32,867 nt of DNA from Propionibacteriaceae bacterium (lineage in GTDB: Bacteria; Actinomycetota; Actinomycetes; Propionibacteriales; Propionibacteriaceae): contig WRFP01000006.1 of assembly GCA_009778725.1 (NCBI GenBank), positions 1 through 32,867 on the forward strand. The letters run 5' to 3'. The notes below the pieces were generated by a model. The model was not told the origin of the DNA and made no database searches. It saw only the letters and a program-made list of their open reading frames with translations. This document shows positions 18,402 through 26,537 of the stretch, piece after piece (the first letter of the stretch is position 1; each line of letters starts with the position of its first letter). Both the position numbers and the translations under genes were made by a program.

Positions 18402-19686
18402 TGTCGGTCCACCTCCTGGTCAGCGCTGCACGGTCAATCTTGCCAGAGGATGTCAAGGGTAGGGCGTCAACCCGCACGATCCCCCTCGGACAGGCGGGGG
18501 ATCCGACCAACGGGGCTAGTTCGTGGCGGATTGATTCTAGAGACGGGCCGGTGGAGGCGACGAGGACTGTCGAGCCCCAGACCGGGTCGGGTGTGGCGAA
18601 ACAGGCGACGGCATGGGGAAAGAGGCGGTCCAGGAGTCGTTGGATGTGGGCGAGGTCGACGTTGACGCCACCAGATTGTACGACCTCGTCCACCCGGCCG
18701 AGGACAGTCAGGCGGCCGTTGTCGAATCGGCCTCGGTCTGAGGTGAGGAACGAGCCGTTGTGGCGGACCTGGGCGGTGGCAGTGGGGTTGCCGACGTAGC
18801 CGTCGAACAGGGTGGGGGTGGTGAGGACGATCCTGCCACCGACGGTGGGGGTTGGTGGAGCCGGTGCTTGGGCCGGTGGAGATGAGGCTGGTCTGGTCGG
18901 CTGTGGGGCTTCGGTGAGAATCGGTGGGCGCGGTGTCGCTGCGGGGTCTGGGAGATCGAGGGTATTGGGATCAACGTCGGGTGTCATCGGAGCATCGGTG
19001 GGGAGGCCGAGAATTTGGACGGACACTGGGTCGAGAGGGACGTCGTCGTAGACGACACCGCCACAGGTTTCGCTCATGCCATAGGTGGTGACGATCCTGA
19101 CTCCAGCTTGTTCGGCTCGGTGGCGCAGGCCGGCGTCCAGGGCCATGCCGCCGATCAGGACGGCTTCGTAGGCGGTCAGACGCGCGAGGATGTCGTGGTC
19201 GGACAGGCAGCGGTGAAGTTGGGCGGGGACGAGGGAGAGGTACGCACGGGTGCCTGGTCGCGGGAGATCCTCCAGATGCGCGGAGACGTCGTGGTGGGGC
19301 ATGCCTGCGACTATTGCCCGTACGCGGGTCATCAGGCCGGCGACGTACCAGGTGGGAAGGGGGTTCGCCCAGGCGCCCGGGCCGCCGAGCCGGGCGTGGG
19401 TCGCCTCGGCCGCGGCGATCATGGCACGACGGGAGAGCATCACGGTTTTGGGGGATCCGGTGGAACCGGAGGTGGCCACCAAGACGCCGGTGAAGTCGGC
19501 GGGGATCTGGGATTCGTCAATCTCGGGTGGATGATGTGACGGATCAACCAGGCGTATGACCGTATCAGTGCCTTCCAGCAGGTGGACGATCTCGGCATCG
19601 GCATTGTCAGCAGATGCCAGACGTACACGGGAACTCACCTGATTATTATGGCGAGGCCCGGCAATGTACGCCAACGATCGGTGCAT
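18385..19686 (-). CDS. menE: o-succinylbenzoate-CoA ligase
   Basis: ATSGSTGSPKTVMLSRRA, TTYGMSETCGG, GRVDEVVQSGGVNV, LTSSGKIDRAAL adenylate-forming motifs; adjacent to menA. Confidence 0.9.
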   Translation of the reverse strand: MHRSLAYIAGPRHNNQVSSRVRLASADNADAEIVHLLEGTDTVIRLVDPSHHPPEIDESQIPADFTGVLVATSGSTGSPKTVMLSRRAMIAAAEATHARLGGPGAWANPLPTWYVAGLMTRVRAIVAGMPHHDVSAHLEDLPRPGTRAYLSLVPAQLHRCLSDHDILARLTAYEAVLIGGMALDAGLRHRAEQAGVRIVTTYGMSETCGGVVYDDVPLDPVSVQILGLPTDAPMTPDVDPNTLDLPDPAATPRPPILTEAPQPTRPASSPPAQAPAPPTPTVGGRIVLTTPTLFDGYVGNPTATAQVRHNGSFLTSDRGRFDNGRLTVLGRVDEVVQSGGVNVDLAHIQRLLDRLFPHAVACFATPDPVWGSTVLVASTGPSLESIRHELAPLVGSPACPRGIVRVDALPLTSSGKIDRAALTRRWTDNGDRA

Positions 19687-19835
19687 CCAGGCTTAGCGAT
19701 CATGGCATTGAATATTTGCGAATCGTGGCTTCCTGCTAGCATCGAACTCAGGTGAGCCGTGCCAGACCCCGCACCACACGATCACTCGACTCGCCGCCCA
19801 GCCAGATCGCATGTGGACATGAGCTAGGAGTCGTC

Positions 19836-22800
19836 GTGAAAATCAAACTCACCTTGGTCATGGATTCCGGGCCGCGCGACATCGCGGTCACCGCCGACGC
19901 GACTGCCACCATTGGTGATGTCGCGGGCACCATTGAGAAGAGCCTGGCATTCCAAGGTGGTTATGCAGTCAACCTGGATCCTCGGGAATTGACGTTACAG
20001 ACCTTGTCCTCAACCGGCGACGTGGAACGTACTTTGTTGTCTCAGTCGAGCCTGACCGAGGCCGGTTTGTTGTCGGGGGCCCGCATCCGTCTGGCTCGCA
20101 GCGAAACCACCACCAGGACCGGCGACGACGCGGGAGCAGCAGCCCATCTTCTCGTGATGTCAGGACCCTCACAGGGAAGAAGCTTTGCCCTTCGATCTGG
20201 GCCTAACACCATCGGACGCAGCCCTCAAGCCGACATCACGATCGATGATCCTTTTATTTCGGCAATCCATGCACGTCTGGTTGTCTCCGACCGGATCGAG
20301 ATCATCGACATGAACTCCGCCAATGGTTTCGCAGTGGGGGCCGGTCTGGTGCAACGCACGCACCTCGAACCATTCGACATTGTCACCATGGGTGATACGC
20401 AGTTCAGGGTGGAACGCAACCTTGCGGCCGGGGCGGCCTCATCCTGGACAACGGCCATTGAATTCAACCGGTCTCCCCAAGTCTGGCCCGCCTATCCCGG
20501 GGAGACATTTGCGCTTCCCCAGCCACCAGGACCCAACAAACCTGGGAAATTTCCACTTGTCGCCATGGTCGCTCCTCTGGCGATGGGTGTCGTCATGTAC
20601 GCCGTCAGCCACAACATGATGAGCATCATTTTCGTCGCCCTGAGTCCCGTACTGGCTATCGGCACATGGCTGGACAGGCTCATCACCCAACGGCGCGAGA
20701 AGAAGCAGCAACTCGCGACTTTCCAGGAAGAGATCGACGCCCTCAAAGCCCACATCGCTGAGGCTCATGCGAACGAACAACGCGTCCGTGTTGAAGAACT
20801 GCCGACGCTGGATAAGCTCATCAATTCAGTGTTAGAACTAGCACCGTTGTTATGGAGTCGCCGCCCGGATCAAGAGTCCTTTTTAACCTTGTCCGCTGGT
20901 CGCGGTACGGCGAAGTCGCGTTCGACAACCGAAGTTCCAATGCGAGGAGAGGGCACCAATGACTTGTGGAAACTGGTCACCGAACTACAAGAAACCGCCT
21001 CGACCATTGAGGATGTTCCGATCCCCGTGCCACTACGCGAGACGAGAAATCTCGGCATCGCTGGTACGTCGGCCTGGCTCGACTCGGTGGCGTGTGCCAT
21101 CGTGGCTCAGTTGGCGTGTCTGCACTCCCCGGCAGAGGTCACCATTGCCGCCATCGCCTCGGCTGGTTCTAGCCGACGCTGGGAGTGGCTCGTCTGGCTG
21201 CCACATGTCGGTTCGACACACTCCCCCATCGGTGGGCCACATCTGGCAACCTCCCCTGCTGAGGTCTCGTCATTGGTGTCACGGCTGGAAGAGTTATCTG
21301 CTCAGCGCAAGGGACAACGGGGACCGCAGACCGCTTTACCCGCGGTGATTCTCCTGGTGCAAAACGACGCCCCCATTGACCGGGGACGGCTGGTCTCCCT
21401 GGCCGAAGATGGGCCGAGTGTCGGCATTCACCTCATCTGGATCGCCCCCGAACAGACAGGATTGCCTGCCAGTTGCGGAGCGTACATGATCGAAAACCAC
21501 GCAGAGCACACGACGGAAATCGGCTTCACCAAAGACAACACCGTCATTGGGTTGACCTCGTGTGAACAGTTGGACTCCGCCCGAGCCTTGGACATAGCCC
21601 GCAGGATGTCTCCCATTCAAGACATCGGCGCTCCTGTCATCGACCAATCCGACCTGCCGCGGTCCATCTCCTACCTGGCGCTGGCCGGACCTCGCCTCGC
21701 TGATGACCCCCAGTTCACCCTCACCCGGTGGCGTGAAAGCGGCTCCCTGCTGGGACCTGGGGAGATGCCTCCGGCATCGGGTACCAACCTGCGCGGACTC
21801 ATCGGCCAAGGCGCCCACGGAGAGTTCGTCCTCGACCTGCGTATCCACGGGCCCCACGCCCTGGTCGGTGGGACAACCGGAGCAGGGAAATCGGAATTTC
21901 TCCAAGCCTGGGTCTTGGGCATGGCTGGGGCCAACAGCCCGAAACGCCTGACCTTCCTCTTTGTCGACTATAAAGGTGGCGCAGCATTCGCCGACTGTAT
22001 TACACTGCCCCATTGTGTTGGTTTGGTCACCGATCTCAGTTCTCACTTGGTACGACGGGCACTGACGTCACTCAAGGCGGAATTACGCTATCGGGAGCAC
22101 CTGCTCAACGACAAGAAGGCCAAGGACCTGGTCTCCCTGGAGGCCACCGGCGACCCGGATTGCCCACCATCGTTGGTCATCATCGTCGACGAGTTCGCTG
22201 CGCTGGCCAATGAGATTCCAGAATTCGTCGATGGGGTGGTCGATGTCGCTCAGCGGGGTCGATCGCTCGGCATGCACCTGATCATGGCCACCCAACGCCC
22301 GGCCGGGGTCATCAAGGACAATCTGCGTGCCAACACCAACCTGCGTATCGCCTTGCGGATGGCCGACGAAGCGGATTCCGAAGACGTCATCGGGACCAAG
22401 ACAGCAGCACACTTCGACTCCCGCATCCCCGGTCGTGGGGCTGTGCGTACTGGGCCTGGACGCATCACTTTGTTTCAGTCCGGATACGCAGGAGGTACGA
22501 CGACCAACGAACCTGAGCCTGCACGGATCGACATCGAGACCTTGTGTTTCGGGGCGGGTGTTGGATGGGAAGTTCCCAGTCCGCCTCGCAGTGAGGCCAA
22601 ACCAAGCGGCCCCAAAGATATCTCTCGAATCGTCTCCAGTATCTGCCAAGCCAGCGCCACGGCCAACATCCCCGAACCACGGAAACCATGGTTGCCTGAT
22701 CTGAGCGCAACGTATGACCTGTCGACTCTGCTTGGTGGGACCATTCAACGGGGGCAAGCACAGGTGACGGACTTGGCGTTGGGGATTGCTGACGATCCCG

Positions 22801-24245
22801 AGAACCAAGCCCAGCATCCGGTTTTCTGGAACCCTGATGACGGGAACCTGGCGATATATGGCACGTCTGGCTCAGGAAAATCAACCACTTTGAGGACTAT
22901 CGCCATCTCTGCATCAGTCTTGGCGAAGATTGGCCGTACTGATATCTATGGATTCGACGCCGGGACGAGCGGATTGGCGATGTTGTCGCCATTGCCCCAT
23001 GTGGGAGCCATCATCGAAGCCGAAGACTCCGAGCGGGTCGAACGGTTGCTGCGCAGGTTGGTCACCGACATGGACGACCGGGCAACGAAGTTCAGCGCCG
23101 TCAGAGCTGGTTCACTCGCCGATTATCGCCGCATCAGCGGTGAAGTGACATTGCCTCGCATCATCGTCCTCATCGATGGATTCTCCGCCTTTCGGGAACG
23201 GTATGAAATGCAGACCGGAAATGCCGCGTCGTACTCGCTCTTATCCCGGATCCTTGCCGAGGGACGCGGTGTGGGAATCCACGTGGCACTGACCGCAGAA
23301 CGTCCCAATGCCATATCGACATCCCTGTCATCGACAATCCAGAAACGCTTGGTGCTCAGGCAAGCAGAAGAATCGACCTATTCCTTGCTGAATATCCCCA
23401 AAGATGTCCTCGATTCCAGTAGTCCGCCAGGACGAGGAGTGTTCGCCGAGGGGACCAATGAAATGCAGGTGGCGATTCTCACGGGCACGTCCGACACGGA
23501 AAAACAAGCTGGCGCCATCGACTCTTTGGCCAAGTCCATGGCTCAGGTCGGCATCGAGCAAACGCCTGGAGTCGAGCGGCTTCCCGAAGTGATTCAGATC
23601 ACCCAAGTTCCAGACTCGGTCAATGATCAGCCTGTCCTGGGCATGGCTCGAGACACGCTCGACCTGTTCGGTTTCGCACCTCGGGGCCCTTTCATCGTGG
23701 CAGGAATGCCTGGATCTGGACGTACGACGACTTTGCGCTACTTGATTCGTGCCCTCAAGCGCTGGGATCCGTCACTTCCGATGTATTACATCGGCCCTAG
23801 TCGGTCTGTACTCCACTCAGAGGGGATATGGGCTGAGTCGGCCAAATCCGAGGACGAGATCATCGCCTTGTGCAAATACTTGCAGCCACAACTCGACACT
23901 CCGGCCAATGATCGTGCAGGGATTACGTTGATGATCGAAGGATTGTCCGAGTACCCTGGGACACCGATGGAGAACGCCATGGTCGGTGTCATCAAAGCTG
24001 GACGACGCAACGGGCATCTGATCATTGGCGAATCAGAGACATCCGGATGGGGGTCGGGTTGGCCGATCATCTCGGAGATTCGTAACGGGCGTCGGGGCCT
24101 GATTCTTCAGCCTGACGCAGCCGACGGTGACCTGATTTTCAAGATGAACTTCCCTCGAATGTCTCGCAGCGATTATCCGGTAGGGAGGGGTGTTGCTGTG
24201 GATGCGGGGAAGTATCGCGTGGTACAGGTGCCGTTGCCTGAGTGA
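19836..24245 (+). CDS. Type VII secretion EccC/EssC-like FHA-FtsK/SpoIIIE ATPase with three ATPase modules
   Basis: ORF 19752-24245; likely GTG start 19836 after TAGGAG. FHA-like NTIGRSPQADITIDDPFISAIHARL; TM pair LVAMVAPLAMGVVMYAV..MSIIFVALSPVLAIGTWL; P-loops GGTTGAGKSEFL (21867), GTSGSGKSTTL (~22860) and degenerate GMPGSGRTTTL (~23703). Confidence 0.9.
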   Translation: MKIKLTLVMDSGPRDIAVTADATATIGDVAGTIEKSLAFQGGYAVNLDPRELTLQTLSSTGDVERTLLSQSSLTEAGLLSGARIRLARSETTTRTGDDAGAAAHLLVMSGPSQGRSFALRSGPNTIGRSPQADITIDDPFISAIHARLVVSDRIEIIDMNSANGFAVGAGLVQRTHLEPFDIVTMGDTQFRVERNLAAGAASSWTTAIEFNRSPQVWPAYPGETFALPQPPGPNKPGKFPLVAMVAPLAMGVVMYAVSHNMMSIIFVALSPVLAIGTWLDRLITQRREKKQQLATFQEEIDALKAHIAEAHANEQRVRVEELPTLDKLINSVLELAPLLWSRRPDQESFLTLSAGRGTAKSRSTTEVPMRGEGTNDLWKLVTELQETASTIEDVPIPVPLRETRNLGIAGTSAWLDSVACAIVAQLACLHSPAEVTIAAIASAGSSRRWEWLVWLPHVGSTHSPIGGPHLATSPAEVSSLVSRLEELSAQRKGQRGPQTALPAVILLVQNDAPIDRGRLVSLAEDGPSVGIHLIWIAPEQTGLPASCGAYMIENHAEHTTEIGFTKDNTVIGLTSCEQLDSARALDIARRMSPIQDIGAPVIDQSDLPRSISYLALAGPRLADDPQFTLTRWRESGSLLGPGEMPPASGTNLRGLIGQGAHGEFVLDLRIHGPHALVGGTTGAGKSEFLQAWVLGMAGANSPKRLTFLFVDYKGGAAFADCITLPHCVGLVTDLSSHLVRRALTSLKAELRYREHLLNDKKAKDLVSLEATGDPDCPPSLVIIVDEFAALANEIPEFVDGVVDVAQRGRSLGMHLIMATQRPAGVIKDNLRANTNLRIALRMADEADSEDVIGTKTAAHFDSRIPGRGAVRTGPGRITLFQSGYAGGTTTNEPEPARIDIETLCFGAGVGWEVPSPPRSEAKPSGPKDISRIVSSICQASATANIPEPRKPWLPDLSATYDLSTLLGGTIQRGQAQVTDLALGIADDPENQAQHPVFWNPDDGNLAIYGTSGSGKSTTLRTIAISASVLAKIGRTDIYGFDAGTSGLAMLSPLPHVGAIIEAEDSERVERLLRRLVTDMDDRATKFSAVRAGSLADYRRISGEVTLPRIIVLIDGFSAFRERYEMQTGNAASYSLLSRILAEGRGVGIHVALTAERPNAISTSLSSTIQKRLVLRQAEESTYSLLNIPKDVLDSSSPPGRGVFAEGTNEMQVAILTGTSDTEKQAGAIDSLAKSMAQVGIEQTPGVERLPEVIQITQVPDSVNDQPVLGMARDTLDLFGFAPRGPFIVAGMPGSGRTTTLRYLIRALKRWDPSLPMYYIGPSRSVLHSEGIWAESAKSEDEIIALCKYLQPQLDTPANDRAGITLMIEGLSEYPGTPMENAMVGVIKAGRRNGHLIIGESETSGWGSGWPIISEIRNGRRGLILQPDAADGDLIFKMNFPRMSRSDYPVGRGVAVDAGKYRVVQVPLPE

Positions 24246-24262
24246 TTGACGTGTGGTCGGGG

Positions 24263-24278
24263 TGGGGATTGTTCCCCA
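24263..24278. promoter_or_regulatory. Perfect inverted repeat TGGGGATTGTTCCCCA
   Basis: 6-bp stem/4-nt loop palindrome just after the ATPase stop and before the WXG100-like gene; terminator, attenuator or operator not distinguishable. Confidence 0.35.
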
Positions 24279-24425
24279 TGTGGGTGGTGTGTGGAGGTCG
24301 TTACGATGAGGTATCTAGATGTTGAGTCATCGGTCATTGAGACAGAAGAATAGCGACTTTTTTGTTGTTAAAATCGGTTTTCGATGTGTCATTGTGATGG
24401 CGAATGAACGAGAAAGGAGCTCATC

Positions 24426-24722
24426 ATGAGCAATCCATACGGGTATACACCGGAAGAAATGCAGACTGTTGGTGCAAAGTTGATCACTATCCAAGGTGCG
24501 ATTGGGGATCAGATCACCACGGCAAAGTCAGCGGTGGACAATTTGATCGGGTCGGGTTTCACGACGGGTGTTGCGTCGGGAACATATGCCAGTAAGTTCC
24601 AGGAATTGCGGGACGGTCTGAGCCAGGTGAACGACAATCTGGGGCCTTTGGGACAGTTCCTCCAAGAGTACGGTAAGGCTGTGGTGGACATGGACAACCA
24701 GATGAGCAGCCAGTTGGGCTGA
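24426..24722 (+). CDS. WXG100-like small T7SS-associated protein (98 aa)
   Basis: All-helical ~100-aa protein MSNPYGYTPEEMQTVGAKLITIQGAIGDQITTAKSAV..; AAAGGAG RBS; directly follows the EccC-like gene. Confidence 0.75.
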   Translation: MSNPYGYTPEEMQTVGAKLITIQGAIGDQITTAKSAVDNLIGSGFTTGVASGTYASKFQELRDGLSQVNDNLGPLGQFLQEYGKAVVDMDNQMSSQLG

Positions 24723-24897
24723 ATGCCTGCCCTGCAGGACTTCATTCCACGACGTTCTCACCGAGTTTGGTTGATACACGTGTCGTTGTGGGTGGAGTTC
24801 TGCTGGGTGTGGGGTGATGAGTCGATCGACTCTCGTTCGTGTCAGTTCATCGCCCAGACGAAAAATCACGAGCGTACTTTTCTGGAGGAGTGTCGCT

Positions 24898-25197
24898 ATG
24901 CCTCGAGCTGCGATGAATGTCGATGTTGATGCCATTGAGTCCCTTGCCAAGGATTTGAGCACGATCACGAACGAATTTGAGCATGCCAATGCCAACTCCG
25001 ATGCGATTGCTGAACAGGTCGGGCATCCTGGTTTGGCTGGTACTGTCAGGGATTTCGCACACAAATGGGATGACAGGCGTAAGAAGATCAATGACAAGGT
25101 CAAGGCCTTGTCAAAGGCGTCCTCAGCGGTTGCTGACAACTGGAAAGACATCGACCAACAAGGCGCGGATGTCCTCACTGGCAAGGGTGGGGACTGA
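24898..25197 (+). CDS. WXG100-like small T7SS-associated protein (99 aa)
   Basis: MPRAAMNVDVDAIESLAKDLSTITNEFEHANANSDAIAEQVGHPGLAGTVRDFAHKWDDRRKKIND..; GGAGGAG RBS; in-frame start within ORF 24814-25197. Confidence 0.7.
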   Translation: MPRAAMNVDVDAIESLAKDLSTITNEFEHANANSDAIAEQVGHPGLAGTVRDFAHKWDDRRKKINDKVKALSKASSAVADNWKDIDQQGADVLTGKGGD

Positions 25198-25226
25198 CCA
25201 TCATGCTGACAGGCAAGGAGTAACGG

Positions 25227-26537
25227 ATGAGTGAGAACAACCAATCCATGTCGCGTATCGCCATGTTCACCGATGCGGTGACCTCGGTCGACGTGACGGA
25301 CCAGGTCCATGTACTGCCGGGATTGCCCGCAGGGTTGGGCCCTCTGATCAGCGACATCCACTCCGGTGACGCGCCGTCCACAGATCCCCAGATCACAGTG
25401 GGTGTTGTCGAGACTGGCAGTAGTGCTCTGTTTCGTTTGGCTGCTCCCCAGCATGTGACATCCAAGGAATATCCGTCTCAGGTGATGCCCGTGACGGCGT
25501 CTGTGCATCTGGGGTCGGAGGACTTGGCTGCTGCCTTGGGTTCACGAGACTTGCCAGCGGTCCTGGAGGTGCTTGCTGTCGATCTCGTGGCTGTGCCGGT
25601 GGTGGTGTCTGGGGATGGAGTGGTGTCCACGCGCGTATTCCGATCGGCTGAGGATTCGGCGTACCTGGACTTGTGTGTGTTCTCTTCTGCGCGGTCATTG
25701 GACGGGTTTCTTGGCCAAGATGGCGAACGGTGTTTCACTTTTATTCAGGGGACGGCTGTGGTGTCGTACGTCGCTGAACAGTGTGATCGTGTCAAAGACG
25801 TGGTTTTCGACCCGGCTGGTCCGGTGAGCATGAGGATTTCTGCTGCGAATCTGACTTCGTTCCTTGATGAGGACGCTCCGGTCGAGGAGACGATTCCTCA
25901 AGACCCACCCACGGGTGAGGTGACCGGATTCGATCTACCGTTGAATGCTCAATGGGGACGCATTCACCTCACGGATCCGGTGACGCGGGAACGAGATATC
26001 CGTGCGCTGGTGGCGGACCAGACTCGTGTCCTGGGTGATCAAGGCGCGTCTGTGCGCCGTGAGGTCCAGGATTGGTTGTCGAAGGCGGCGAGTCAGGCGA
26101 GTCTTGCGGGTGGGATGACCATGGCGTTCCTGCTCGAACGAACGAACGAAGCGGCGGCGGCTGTGACTGTGACGTCGTACCTCCTCAGTCTCGGGCCTGC
26201 CCCGGAGGACTCAACCCACCTGGACGACATCACCAAGCAGGTCTTGGACACGTCTTCGTCCGATGACATCGTGATGCGTATCGACGCTGGTCAGACCGTG
26301 ATCATACGCCGTACACGCATCGGGCACGGCGACCCCCAGGTGGGCGGCTCGGATGTGCAACTGTTGCATCTGGCCTATTGGCTCGTTGCTCCCGATAATG
26401 AACACGCAGTACATGTCGTTTTCTCAAGTCCTCATCTCCCAGCTCAGGAAGCAATCACCAAACTCGCTGACAACATGGTGCTGGAGGGACGATGGGTGTT
26501 CCGTGACACGACTGACCTGGTGAGGAGTGCATCATGA
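25227..26537 (+). CDS. Hypothetical two-domain protein with SseB-like N-terminal region; putative effector adaptor/chaperone
   Basis: Strong RBS AAGGAG; SLDGFLGQDGERCFTFIQGTAVVSYVAEQCDRVKDVVFDPAGP resembles the SseB family. C-terminal half (LPLNAQWGRIHLTDPVTRERDIRALVADQTRVLG..HVVFSSPHLPAQEAITKLADNM) unassigned. ATGA overlap with the rhs gene. Confidence 0.6.
   Translation: MSENNQSMSRIAMFTDAVTSVDVTDQVHVLPGLPAGLGPLISDIHSGDAPSTDPQITVGVVETGSSALFRLAAPQHVTSKEYPSQVMPVTASVHLGSEDLAAALGSRDLPAVLEVLAVDLVAVPVVVSGDGVVSTRVFRSAEDSAYLDLCVFSSARSLDGFLGQDGERCFTFIQGTAVVSYVAEQCDRVKDVVFDPAGPVSMRISAANLTSFLDEDAPVEETIPQDPPTGEVTGFDLPLNAQWGRIHLTDPVTRERDIRALVADQTRVLGDQGASVRREVQDWLSKAASQASLAGGMTMAFLLERTNEAAAAVTVTSYLLSLGPAPEDSTHLDDITKQVLDTSSSDDIVMRIDAGQTVIIRRTRIGHGDPQVGGSDVQLLHLAYWLVAPDNEHAVHVVFSSPHLPAQEAITKLADNMVLEGRWVFRDTTDLVRSAS

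Noticed and set aside
17805-18665. 286-aa plus-strand ORF antisense to menA/menE
   Set aside because: Mirror ORF of high-GC coding sequence; Gly/Asp/Glu-rich low-complexity translation.
24528-25508. 326-aa minus-strand ORF across the WXG100-like genes
   Set aside because: Antisense to three genes that have good RBSs and plausible folds; no domain recognisable.
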